NCBI RefSeq assembly: GCF_001404515.1 | Contig: NZ_CXWE01000001.1 | Coordinates: 682,001 to 746,000 of the forward strand | DNA: 64,000 nt | Source: Roseibium album | Lineage (GTDB): Bacteria; Pseudomonadota; Alphaproteobacteria; Rhizobiales; Stappiaceae | Reading direction: 5' to 3' | Part shown: piece after piece, positions 10,679 to 19,100 of the stretch | Layout: the number at the start of each line of letters is the position of its first letter | Numbering within the stretch: position 1 is the stretch's first letter | Notes under the pieces: generated by a model | What the model was told of the DNA's origin: nothing | The model's database searches: none | The model's input: the letters and a program-made list of their open reading frames with translations, nothing else | Program-made: the position numbers and the translations under genes

Positions 10679-12714
10679 GAGGCGGCCGTGCGTGATTTTG
10701 CCGGTGCATGGCCGGTCGATTGTGATGCTTTGGCGTGCGCGCCCGATTGTCGTCGCCTTTGGTTCTGAAGCGCTTCAGCGATGCAAAAGACCACCAGGAA
10801 CCCGAGGATAGATGAATAGATGGCCGCATATGCGATCAGACCATGATCGATCGCATCCAGTTGTGGTTGTTCCGCTGACCGGTTGAGCGCGGACGCCCAG
10901 GACGTCAGAAAACGCGTCGCGCCTCCGCATAAACCCATGATGATCGCGGCGCGGATCGCCCAGCCACGGCTCCATGCCTGAGTCTTCTGTGCTACGGCGG
11001 ATCTGGACATGGTCGAGGCGGCGTCAAGCAGCACAACAAGGATCAGCGCAAGCACAGCCCCTCTCAAGGGGGTCGGGGCATTGTATTCGAATGATGATCT
11101 CAGTGTTGTCCAGACAGTGCGTTGATTTTCAGACCATCCGCCGGATTCGATCGCCGAGCGCCAGAGCACCAATCCGATAATGAACAGGGTTGCGACCGCC
11201 CAGGAAATGAAAACCAGCAGCAGGGCTTGCGGCAGTTTCTTGGTCCAGTGCGACTGCGACATGTTCCGCCACCGGTGGGTCTGGCGAGCGCCGTCCCGGA
11301 GCGCGAGGGCGATTATGATCGGAATGCAGAAACTGTTGAAGGAGGTGGTGGCATACCCAAGCGCGCGCCAGTACGGGTTTCCGGGCGTCCCGCTCTGCAG
11401 GGCGGATTCATAGGGGCCGGGAAAAATACTCCATGCGACAGCGAGCAGGATGGTGATGCCGGCGGACCAAAGTATTGTAAGCATTGCGTGAGAGCGTGAA
11501 TGCACCGGCCCGGCATGTTCGTTGAGCAAGTCGCTCAAGAAGGCCTCGAGCTTTTCCTTCGCGAGAATCTGTTGTCTGACCGAGCTGGGAGTATTCTTGT
11601 CTGACCTTTTGTGAGTTGCCTCCGAAATGATGATCTCGTGTTCGACATAAAGGGCCAGCAATATGCAAAGATCGTCTGCCAGGTGATCGGCATGTTCGGC
11701 AAGTCGTTCCCAACTGGCCCTTTTCTTTTCCCTGGACGCGGAGTTTTCCGCCGCCCCGTTGCCTTCGTGAGGTGTTTCCGCTTCCAGAGTCGCCTCTGAA
11801 TGTTCCGAAGAGCTTAGGGTCTCGCCGGCCTGATAACTCGACTTCTCGTCCAGTTCCAGAAGGAGAACATCTCTGCGTCTGGTCAGGGCGGCCTCGAGCT
11901 TGTCGAACTCTTCGCGTTGGCTCGCATTGGCCAGTTTCAGCTTTCGATCCAGGATCCAGGACGAAATCGCAAAGATCAGATCAAGGTCCTCGTGAAAGTC
12001 CTGAGGGTCTGCAAGTTGCCCTTCCGCTGCCTTTGAATAATGAGTGATGCGCTCCCAATGGCCGCGCGGGATCAGCAGGCTGTTTTTCGGAATGTCGTTG
12101 CCCGGATCCCCTGCATCCCGGATCTGGATTGAATTGCGCTGCAGATCCTCGCCGGCCCCGATGACACGCGTGGGAATACCCGCGAGACGGTGTGCCGCAC
12201 TGCGCATCCAGTCTTCAAAGCGTTGCAGGATCGGGAAGGTCGGGGCAAGACCGACAATGATGAGTGCGATCGTGAGAGAAATGGACGGATCTATGCCGAT
12301 ATCGAGGAAGTTTCTTTTCTCGGACGGACCCGTTTCGCTTGAAAGTGGCTGTGCCCAGAAAACGCTGTCGCTGTTGGGCAATGGGACAAACCCGGTTGTC
12401 GAACTGTCCGCGTCGTCTGTCGGTGCCGTTGGCAACTGGCTCGCACCGACCGTGTCGGAGACGATATCCGGACCGCCGAGATAGGGGATGACCTCGGCAT
12501 AAGCGCACAAGAAGAAATAGATCATCAGCATCGTCAGCGCGTAAAAGGTATAAGCATGGAAGACGACTTTGCGTGCGCGGAGCTTGTCGGGTGTCAATAG
12601 ATCGACCAGACGCTCAAGCTGCCTGCGCCCGCCATAAGTTGCCTTGTTGAATCGCTCGTAAGAGAAAACGCCTATGATCAAGGCTCCAAAGAGCAAGGCG
12701 ACCAGATCAGGCAT
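10675..12714 (-). CDS. Nine-helix membrane protein with large cytoplasmic loop, unknown family
   Basis: A 679-residue protein I do not recognise. Hydrophobic segments lie at about 1-20, 52-78, 147-167, then six more from about 425 to 670. Between helices 3 and 4 is a soluble, charged, mostly helical region of about 250 residues (about 175-420) including a possible coiled-coil stretch with many Glu/Lys and a Ser/Glu-rich linker. The C-terminus is basic (NQRRRQSGAHAKASQ). There is no obvious nucleotide-binding, kinase, GGDEF or channel signature. It is preceded by a 32-codon exported-peptide gene (27-base gap) and coupled by ATGA overlap to the binding-protein gene, so these three probably form one operon. 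A membrane sensor or channel gated by the periplasmic partner is a guess. Confidence 0.65.
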   Translation of the reverse strand: MPDLVALLFGALIIGVFSYERFNKATYGGRRQLERLVDLLTPDKLRARKVVFHAYTFYALTMLMIYFFLCAYAEVIPYLGGPDIVSDTVGASQLPTAPTDDADSSTTGFVPLPNSDSVFWAQPLSSETGPSEKRNFLDIGIDPSISLTIALIIVGLAPTFPILQRFEDWMRSAAHRLAGIPTRVIGAGEDLQRNSIQIRDAGDPGNDIPKNSLLIPRGHWERITHYSKAAEGQLADPQDFHEDLDLIFAISSWILDRKLKLANASQREEFDKLEAALTRRRDVLLLELDEKSSYQAGETLSSSEHSEATLEAETPHEGNGAAENSASREKKRASWERLAEHADHLADDLCILLALYVEHEIIISEATHKRSDKNTPSSVRQQILAKEKLEAFLSDLLNEHAGPVHSRSHAMLTILWSAGITILLAVAWSIFPGPYESALQSGTPGNPYWRALGYATTSFNSFCIPIIIALALRDGARQTHRWRNMSQSHWTKKLPQALLLVFISWAVATLFIIGLVLWRSAIESGGWSENQRTVWTTLRSSFEYNAPTPLRGAVLALILVVLLDAASTMSRSAVAQKTQAWSRGWAIRAAIIMGLCGGATRFLTSWASALNRSAEQPQLDAIDHGLIAYAAIYSSILGFLVVFCIAEALQNQRRRQSGAHAKASQSTGHAPAKSRTAAS

Positions 12715-12741
12715 CGTTGGTACCTGCTTGTTTCAACGCTC

Positions 12742-12840
12742 TTAGCGGCAATATTGCGTTGCCGGATTGCAGGCTGTCTGTGCAAAGCCAGGTGCCGTGC
12801 TGCCAGATAGTAACAGGAGGATAATCAAAACATTCCTCAT
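12742..12840 (-). CDS. Exported 32-residue Cys-containing microprotein
   Basis: A short frame starts at the ATG complementary to 12838-12840 with GAGGA seven bases upstream. It encodes a clean signal peptide (MRNVLIILLLLSGSTAPGFA) and a mature part of about 12 residues, QTACNPATQYCR, with two cysteines six residues apart that could form a disulfide loop. The stop TAA is followed 27 bases later by the start of the nine-helix membrane protein. The good ribosome-binding site, the textbook signal peptide and the position at the head of the operon argue that it is a gene. Function unknown: a secreted ligand, a small regulatory subunit or a leader peptide are all possible. Confidence 0.6.
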   Translation of the reverse strand: MRNVLIILLLLSGSTAPGFAQTACNPATQYCR

Positions 12841-13188
12841 GACGCGGTCCTCAAGTTAAATAAATTTTTCTGTTCAATTCTAAAAGATGGGGTTGAAATC
12901 ATAACATGTCCACAATTGAAAATAAGGAAATTTCTTCAAATAATGGTCGGATTAATATTTTCAATATAAAGTTGTGTCTTGGTTGTGTTGTTAAAAGTTA
13001 CCTAAAGTAAATGAGTTCGAGTTGGGAATGGGGTCCGCACAACCAACTATATTTGCGATTGGTCATTTTCTCGTCACAAGGATCATGTTGCACTGCAATG
13101 TGTTTTCAGGTTGCATCTGAAACAGCGGGAGGTCTCGTCCGGTTCGTGCCGGTTCCAATCTGTTCCAGCGTCAGGGAGCTGACCGCAT
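12841..13188. other. AT-rich intergenic region between microprotein operon and fabI-like gene
   Basis: About 350 bases with markedly lower GC than the rest of the window (runs such as TTAAATAAATTTTT near 12857 and TTAATATTTTC near 12951). It must carry divergent promoters for the minus-strand microprotein operon and the plus-strand fabI-like operon. On the minus strand TATGAT, close to a -10 box, lies about 60 bases before the microprotein start. No gene seen. Confidence 0.5.
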
Positions 13189-13953
13189 ATGTTTGATTTG
13201 ACGGGCATGAAAGTGTTGGTGGTGGGGGTCGCAAACGACCAGTCCATCGCATACGGCTGCGCTAAGGCGTTCAGGGAGCAGGGGGCTGACCTGGCGGTTA
13301 CGTTCCTGAATGAAAAGGCCGAACCGCATGTCCGGCCGCTTGCCGAAGAACTGGGCGCTGAAATCGTTGCGCCGCTCGATGTTCGCGACCTGGAACAGCA
13401 GGATGCGCTCTTTCGTGAGATCACGGAGAAATGGGGCAGGCTCGATACGTTGCTTCACTCGATAGCATTTTCGAAAAAGGAAGACCTTCACGGGCGTGTC
13501 GTGGATTGTTCCGCCGAGGGGTTCGGTCTGGCGATGGATATCTCTGTACACTCTTTCCTGCGCCTAATCCGCGGCGCTGAACCGCTTATGCCGCAAGGCG
13601 GAACCTGCATGACAGTGTCCTTCATGGGGGCACAGAAGGTTGTCGAGAACTATGGGGTCATGGGACCGGTCAAGGCGGCGCTCGAAGCCGCAACCCGTTA
13701 TGCTGCCGCTGAAATGGGACCGAGGGGAATATCCGTTCATGCGCTCTCGCCCGGACCATTGAAAACCCGTGCGGCATCAGGAATTGCGGAGTTCGACGAA
13801 CTCCTGAACGACGCTGCCGAGCGTGCGCCCACGCATCAGCTTGCAACAATCGACGATGTTGGAGCCTACGCTGCGTTCCTGGCAAGCCGGGAAGCCTTCA
13901 ACGTTACCGGCGGCATTCACTTCATAGATGGCGGATACAGCATTGTTGGATAG
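13189..13953 (+). CDS. FabI-like enoyl-ACP reductase / SDR
   Basis: A 254-residue short-chain dehydrogenase of the FabI branch: N-terminal VVGVANDQSIAYGCA (the FabI-type NAD-binding GxxxxxSxA), Tyr155-x6-Lys162 in ENYGVMGPVKAAL, and ALSPGPLKTRAASGI followed by IDDVGAYAAFL. It would reduce the enoyl double bond of acyl carriers using NAD(P)H. Unlike E. coli FabI, the position of Tyr146 (LSYLGAE) is Phe145 here (VSFMGAQ). It is coupled to the DUF3141 gene nine bases downstream, so a role in hydroxyalkanoate or lipid metabolism rather than housekeeping fatty-acid synthesis is possible. ATG 13189 follows GGGAG about ten bases upstream. Confidence 0.82.
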   Translation: MFDLTGMKVLVVGVANDQSIAYGCAKAFREQGADLAVTFLNEKAEPHVRPLAEELGAEIVAPLDVRDLEQQDALFREITEKWGRLDTLLHSIAFSKKEDLHGRVVDCSAEGFGLAMDISVHSFLRLIRGAEPLMPQGGTCMTVSFMGAQKVVENYGVMGPVKAALEAATRYAAAEMGPRGISVHALSPGPLKTRAASGIAEFDELLNDAAERAPTHQLATIDDVGAYAAFLASREAFNVTGGIHFIDGGYSIVG

Positions 13954-13962
13954 GAGGTCCTG

Positions 13963-16578
13963 ATGAAGGACATTTTTGACGCTCTCGAAAAAGGTCACAA
14001 CGAGTTCCTCAACTCGCTGCACGACGCCACGGCATGGTCATCATCACAGCGTTTCACGGCTCTGCAGGCGCAGGCAACCGAGATTTCCAACATGGCCGAA
14101 CTCATGGGCAGGGGGCTGACCATGCATTTGACCAATATGACCGATCATCACAAGAGCCGCTGGCAGGAGAGCCTGTCCGCGTATGGCAAGGCGTTTGAGG
14201 GTCTCACTCGGGCGCAATCAGGCGGCAGTCTCCACAGTGCCTTTGAAAACTACTGGCAGGACGCTGCGCAGCGCATTGTCCTGACCATGGATACGCTGCG
14301 TCAGCGCGGCGATATCTTCATTGAACATGAGGAAGCCGGCTGCCCACCGGTGCTGATCTACGACTACGATGTCGTCATGGATGGGGCCGACCTGCCGCGG
14401 CCCTGCTGCTACATGCTTTTGAAGATCAAGCAGCCTGCGGACGGAAAACAACGCGCGACCAAGTCCTGGAAACGTCCATACATCATCATCGATCCGCGCG
14501 CGGGACACGGTGCCGGTATCGGTGGTTTCAAGCCGGACAGCCAGGTCGGTGTCGCTCTTCGCGATGGTCACCCTGTCTATTTTGTCGCTTTCAGGCGCAT
14601 GCCCGAAAAGGGGCAGACGCTTGCCGATGTCACCCACGCCGAGGCGGCGTTCGTGCGCAAGGTGAGTGAATTGCATCCCGACGCGCCCAACCCGGTTGTA
14701 ACCGGAAACTGCCAGGGGGGATGGGCAACATTGCTGCTGGCGGCCACGAACCCGGACCTCACCGGTCCCATCATCTTGAACGGTGCACCCGTGTCGACCT
14801 GGGCCGGACGTGTCGGAGAAAATCCGATGCGTTACAACGGCGGAATACTGGGAGGCACCTGGAATGCCATGTATTATTCCGATCTTGGCCACGGCGTTTT
14901 CGACGGTGCTGATATCGTTCAGAACTTTGAACTGCTCAATCCGTCACGGAACTATTTCGGCAAGTACTATGACCTTTACGCCAGGGTTGATACCGAGCCG
15001 CATCGCTTCCTCGAGTTTGAACGCTGGTGGGGTGGCTATTTCCTGCTGAACGAAGCGGAAATGAAGTGGATCGTCGAGCAACTTTTCGTCGGCAATAGGC
15101 TGTCCAAGAACGAGGCACAGCTCGAACCTGGACGGAATGTGGACATCAAGCAGATCCGTGCGCCGATTATCGTCTTTGCCAGCTTTGGTGACAATATCAC
15201 CCCGCCACAACAGGCGCTCAATTGGATCATCGACAGTTATGCCGACGAGCGGGAGATCGTCATTCGCGGGCAGCGGATCATCTATATGGTTCACGATCAG
15301 GTCGGGCATCTTGGAATTTTTGTCTCGTCCAAGATAGCCAAGAAAGAGCACACCGAGGTCACGTCGACCTTGAAGACCATCGAAGCCCTGCCTCCCGGTC
15401 TTTATGAAATGACGATCGACGACTACGAGGGTGACATCCTGGACAGGTCCTTCACGGTTAGTTTCCATGAGCGCAAGATGGAAGACCTCAAGGCGATGGA
15501 CGACGGCCGGGACGATGAGATTCCCTTTGCGGCTGTCGCAAGAGCCTCTGAACAGCAGGCGGAGTTTTACGATGTCTGCATGCGTCCTCTTGTTCAGGCC
15601 GGCGTCACCGAACAAAGCGCGGATTTGCGCCGCAAGACTCATCCTCTTCGGATGCAGCGCGAGCTCTTTTCCAGCATGAACCCGTTCCTGAACATGTTGC
15701 CGGGTTTGGCGGAGCGGGTGAAGGAGGATAGAAAACCGGTCACCGCGGACAATCCCTTCGTCGAGCTGGAGCGGGTCAACGCAGCGCTCATCGAGCAATC
15801 AATGGACCTGTTCCGGGACCTGCGCGACACAATGTACGAGAACCTGTTCTACACGATCTGGGGATCGCCCTACATGCGTTGGTTCGGGCGGACGAAACAG
15901 CCGGGCCGAACGCTGATGAAAAAAGAGGAATTGCGCAGTCTGCCCCCGGTTCAAACCGCTCTGATGCATATCGAGGAAGGCGGTTTCCGTGAAGCCGTCG
16001 TTCGCATGCTCATCCTGCTGGCGGACAGCAGGGGAAATGTCCGCCGCGACCGACTGGAGCGATCATCGCGTGTTCTGACACAAGATGAACCATTCAAGTC
16101 GCTGACACCGGACGAACGCAGCTTCATGCTGCAGGAACAGACATTGATCGTGGAATTCGCGCCTGAAAAGGCGATCACGTCACTGCCGAAGCTGCTCAGG
16201 ACAAAAGAAGAGCGTGAGCTGGCTTCCAGGGTCGTACGTTACATTCCCGGGTCCATCGATGAGATGACATCACACACTTTGGAAACATTGCAAAAGTTTC
16301 ACAAGGTTCTGGGATTGCCGCCTGCATCCGAAGATGTGACTGAAGATCCGTTGGTCCGGCCCAAAGAAGTCGCTAAAACGGAAAAGGTGGATAGTCCCGA
16401 AAAATCCGGGAACACAGAAAAAACTGCGGAGGTCGCCGCCTCCACAACCAAGGCACCACAGAAAGTCTCACAGCGCAAAGCGGCGCAAAAGACCTCTCCT
16501 CGACGCAGAGCGGCCGCGAAACCGGCGACGCGCGGAAGACGGCGCACGACGAAAAATTCGGAAGAACCTGCAGAATAA
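13963..16578 (+). CDS. DUF3141 protein, PhaC-like catalytic domain with basic tail
   Basis: An 871-residue protein behind a strong TAGGAGG site. Residues about 125-460 form an alpha/beta-hydrolase-like domain with a PHA-synthase-type lipase box GNCQGG (Cys250), Asp410 in FASFGDNITPP and His449 in DQVGHLGIF, in the order and spacing of the PhaC Cys-Asp-His triad. Residues about 460-760 are the DUF3141-specific helical part. The last 90 residues are Lys/Arg/Ala/Pro-rich with repeats such as SPRRRAAAKPATRGRRR, like histone H1 or the PhaF phasin tail. I infer a polyhydroxyalkanoate-related or acyl-transfer enzyme that may bind DNA or polymer granules. The upstream partner is FabI-like. Start of family and order are certain; activity is not. 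Confidence 0.8.
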   Translation: MKDIFDALEKGHNEFLNSLHDATAWSSSQRFTALQAQATEISNMAELMGRGLTMHLTNMTDHHKSRWQESLSAYGKAFEGLTRAQSGGSLHSAFENYWQDAAQRIVLTMDTLRQRGDIFIEHEEAGCPPVLIYDYDVVMDGADLPRPCCYMLLKIKQPADGKQRATKSWKRPYIIIDPRAGHGAGIGGFKPDSQVGVALRDGHPVYFVAFRRMPEKGQTLADVTHAEAAFVRKVSELHPDAPNPVVTGNCQGGWATLLLAATNPDLTGPIILNGAPVSTWAGRVGENPMRYNGGILGGTWNAMYYSDLGHGVFDGADIVQNFELLNPSRNYFGKYYDLYARVDTEPHRFLEFERWWGGYFLLNEAEMKWIVEQLFVGNRLSKNEAQLEPGRNVDIKQIRAPIIVFASFGDNITPPQQALNWIIDSYADEREIVIRGQRIIYMVHDQVGHLGIFVSSKIAKKEHTEVTSTLKTIEALPPGLYEMTIDDYEGDILDRSFTVSFHERKMEDLKAMDDGRDDEIPFAAVARASEQQAEFYDVCMRPLVQAGVTEQSADLRRKTHPLRMQRELFSSMNPFLNMLPGLAERVKEDRKPVTADNPFVELERVNAALIEQSMDLFRDLRDTMYENLFYTIWGSPYMRWFGRTKQPGRTLMKKEELRSLPPVQTALMHIEEGGFREAVVRMLILLADSRGNVRRDRLERSSRVLTQDEPFKSLTPDERSFMLQEQTLIVEFAPEKAITSLPKLLRTKEERELASRVVRYIPGSIDEMTSHTLETLQKFHKVLGLPPASEDVTEDPLVRPKEVAKTEKVDSPEKSGNTEKTAEVAASTTKAPQKVSQRKAAQKTSPRRRAAAKPATRGRRRTTKNSEEPAE

Positions 16579-16585
16579 GGTGATA

Positions 16586-16610
16586 GGGCGTCCGGGCCTC
16601 TCGGACGCCC
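16586..16610 (+). terminator. Hairpin after DUF3141 gene
   Basis: A perfect nine-pair stem GGGCGTCCG / CGGACGCCC with a seven-base loop starts eight bases after the DUF3141 stop. The T tract after it is weak (TTC), so termination may be partial. Confidence 0.65.
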
Positions 16611-16639
16611 TTCAGAGCCCCCCTGGTTTTTTGCTGGAG

Positions 16640-16840
16640 TTAGGCTCTGATCTGCAGAATATAAACTTTTCCGGTCGCATCCGACTTCAACAGCGAGCCC
16701 ACCTGGCCCTCCGTGTTTCCAGCGACAGCAAAATTGGATGCATCACAATACCAAGAACCGCTGTAGCTACAAGTCCCACCCTCACCAGATGGCAATTTAA
16801 TCGTGGCGGGCGGACAGCAATGTGTGCCCGGCGCCGGCAC
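16640..16840 (-). pseudogene. Cys-containing small ORF, possible remnant of an exported protein
   Basis: On the minus strand a frame of 66 codons from a GTG at 16840 ends at TAA. It reads like the mature part of a small exported protein (APGTHCCPPATIKLPSGEG, then CSYSGSWYCDASNF, then a folded-looking C-terminus KVYILQIRA) with four cysteines. The frame stays open upstream for 18 more codons (NAQQRQAPVPAP) but has no start codon or signal peptide before a TGA. No ribosome-binding site precedes the GTG. Either the start has been lost or it is a chance frame. Confidence 0.3.
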
Positions 16841-17103
16841 GGGCGCTTGCCGCTGTTGTGCGTTTGTAGATGGATTTGCTCGATAAGATGCCGGTCATCG
16901 CCCGGAAATGGACGCAGTTTTCTTTTTTATGCGATGCTGGCCGCCTGGATTGTGAGTTGAAAAGATCCACCAGAGGGCTGAAGTCATGACGATGATGCCA
17001 CTTGAGAATTCTCGGAGACGTGTATGCTCTTGCTGAAACAGATCAGGCTGGCCAGACAATCAAGGTGTCCATCCTTGAAATTGCAGGCGGCTGGCAGAAA
17101 CTG

Positions 17104-18465
17104 ATGTTCGACTGGGTCTACAAGAAAAGACTGAAGGATGACCTGGAGGTCTGGGTCTCGAAAGGCTGGGTCAGTTCGTCCGGTGCCGCAGCCATCCTGC
17201 GCGAACAGGATCAGGAAGACGGGCGATCCAGGTTGCCGATGGCTCTGGCCGGTATCGGCATGGTCTGTGTTGCCTTGGCACTCTTTGCGTTTATCGCAGC
17301 CAATTGGGCCGCGATCCCGAAAACGGTAAAACTGATCGGTATTGCCTGCCTCCTGCTTGCCAGTCACGGCGCCGCGGCAAAAGCAGCGGCGAATGGGCGG
17401 AGAGGTATCGCGGATCTGCTGACAGGCTTTGCAACGCTGGTCTTCGTCGGAGGAATGGCCCTGGTGGGGCAGATTTTTCATCTGCCCTCGGACTGGGCCG
17501 GTGGAGCGTTTCTTGTTTGCCTCGGAGGCTTGGCTGCAGCCTGGCTGACAGGATCAAAAACCTCGATTGTCATAGCGGCGATCGCTGCAATCATGTGGCA
17601 GTTCACACGCGCGGAGCTGGGTGAAGCTGTCCTGTTGCAGGATCTCATCGGCCTTTTGATCCTGGCCGCTGTCTTCGCTCATCCGCTTGTTCATCCTGCG
17701 CGCCTGTCGCGCTGGCTTGCGATCAGCCTTGTCTGGGTCACTTACGGCAGGTGGTTCGCGGAATCCGCCGAGATCCTGTCTGTGGACGACGGCTATATCC
17801 TTGCCATGGCGCTCGCTGGGGCAGGAGGCCTGGCGGCGATCATGGTGCTGCTCGATCCGGTCGCGGACCTGTTTGTCAAATGGTCAAGCAATCTTCCATC
17901 TCGTGGCCATGGCTATTGGCTCATGGGAAGATCCCTGCAAGATGCAGGCTTTCTTGTTCTCTGCGCGCTCATTGCCGCAGCACTTGTCCTGGTTCCAGAG
18001 ATTTCAAAGCGCGTCGCTGTGGCCGGCATTTGGGAAATCCCGGCGCTGTTGCCACTGCTGCTTGCTGTGTTTTTGCTCGTCTCGGGCTTTGTTCTTTCCT
18101 ACAAGACAACAAAGGCTCAATCACTGTTTGGTGCGATCGGGCTCGCGGTTCTTGCTGTCCTGATGCCGGTCTTTACGGCGAACAGCCTTGTGCTCGCTGC
18201 CATCAGCATGGGCTCGCTTGTGGGGCTCTGCGCCCTCGCCACATGGTTCAACAACCGGTTCTGGATGCTGTGTGCCTATCTCGGGTTGACCGCAGTAGCG
18301 CTTTGGCTCCTGCAGGTTACAATCGGATCTCTCCTGGGCCAGTCGGTGTTTTTCCTCGTTGCAGGGGTCCTCTTGCTTGGTGTGGCATTGTGGCTCGCAC
18401 GTCTCTTCAGGAAAGGCAAAGATGCTCCGGACGCCGGGCCTGATCGCAACGAGGCCCTGACATGA
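17104..18465 (+). CDS. DUF2157 multi-pass membrane protein
   Basis: A 453-residue protein from ATG 17104. An N-terminal cytoplasmic DUF2157 part (YKKRLKDDLEVWVSKGWVSS, residues about 5-50) is followed by about 12 hydrophobic segments beginning AGIGMVCVALALFAFIAANW. Such proteins occur next to GDYXXLXY proteins, as here. The frame extends 34 codons upstream to a TTG at 17002, but that part does not resemble the family. The stop overlaps the next start by four bases (ATGA). The pair's function is unknown; a membrane complex is the usual assumption. Confidence 0.8.
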   Translation: MFDWVYKKRLKDDLEVWVSKGWVSSSGAAAILREQDQEDGRSRLPMALAGIGMVCVALALFAFIAANWAAIPKTVKLIGIACLLLASHGAAAKAAANGRRGIADLLTGFATLVFVGGMALVGQIFHLPSDWAGGAFLVCLGGLAAAWLTGSKTSIVIAAIAAIMWQFTRAELGEAVLLQDLIGLLILAAVFAHPLVHPARLSRWLAISLVWVTYGRWFAESAEILSVDDGYILAMALAGAGGLAAIMVLLDPVADLFVKWSSNLPSRGHGYWLMGRSLQDAGFLVLCALIAAALVLVPEISKRVAVAGIWEIPALLPLLLAVFLLVSGFVLSYKTTKAQSLFGAIGLAVLAVLMPVFTANSLVLAAISMGSLVGLCALATWFNNRFWMLCAYLGLTAVALWLLQVTIGSLLGQSVFFLVAGVLLLGVALWLARLFRKGKDAPDAGPDRNEALT

Positions 18466-19040
18466 GTATCGCTTCCGTTCCCGACGAACCTGCCCGGCCA
18501 TCCAATTCCCGGTTCGCCTACCTGCGCTGGGGGCTGCTGGCACTCATACAGCTCGCACTGATCTCGATTCCCATGGTTGACCGGCTTCAGGTGCAGGTTT
18601 CGGGAACGGTGGTTTCGCTGGAACTTGTCCCCGTGGATCCAAGGGATCTCTTGCGCGGCGACTATGTGATCATAAACCTCGCGATTGGACGTTTGTCCAC
18701 GGACCTTCCCGGCGCGGACACCGTCAAGTCCGGTCACACGGTTTACGTTGAGCTTGCGCGCGATGGCACGGCTTCTGCTCAGCCCGTCTCGATGTCGCAA
18801 ACACCGAGGCAATCCGGAGAACTCGTCATCGCAGGCACTGTCACGTCGGTTTCAGATGACAAGATCTGGGTGGACTATGGCATCGATGCTTTCTTTTTGC
18901 CCGAGGGCGAGGGACGGGTGATTGAAAAGCTCGATACCAGTCGGGTACTGCTGGAAGTCGCGATTGCGGAAGACGGACGCTCCCTCCCGCTCACGTTGCT
19001 GGTCGACGGCGAGGCGTTCAAATCGGACGGGACCTTTTGA
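18462..19040 (+). CDS. GDYXXLXY-domain protein
   Basis: A 192-residue protein with one N-terminal transmembrane segment (GLLALIQLALISIPMVD, about 24-40) and an extracytoplasmic domain containing the family signature in the variant RGDYVIINLAI (about residues 65-75), preceded by VDPRDLL. Translationally coupled by ATGA overlap to the DUF2157 gene, the standard partner. The final Tyr of the motif name is not conserved here. Role unknown; probably a subunit of the same membrane complex. Confidence 0.78.
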   Translation: MSIASVPDEPARPSNSRFAYLRWGLLALIQLALISIPMVDRLQVQVSGTVVSLELVPVDPRDLLRGDYVIINLAIGRLSTDLPGADTVKSGHTVYVELARDGTASAQPVSMSQTPRQSGELVIAGTVTSVSDDKIWVDYGIDAFFLPEGEGRVIEKLDTSRVLLEVAIAEDGRSLPLTLLVDGEAFKSDGTF

Positions 19041-19100
19041 CGGACGGTGCTCCGGGCGCTATGAGCGCTGCAACGCATTGAATAGGAAACCTGGTCCCTG

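Noticed and set aside
16586..16610. Possible regulatory RNA in the gap after the DUF3141 gene
   Set aside because: The only clear structure is the terminator-like hairpin; nothing else is conserved-looking.
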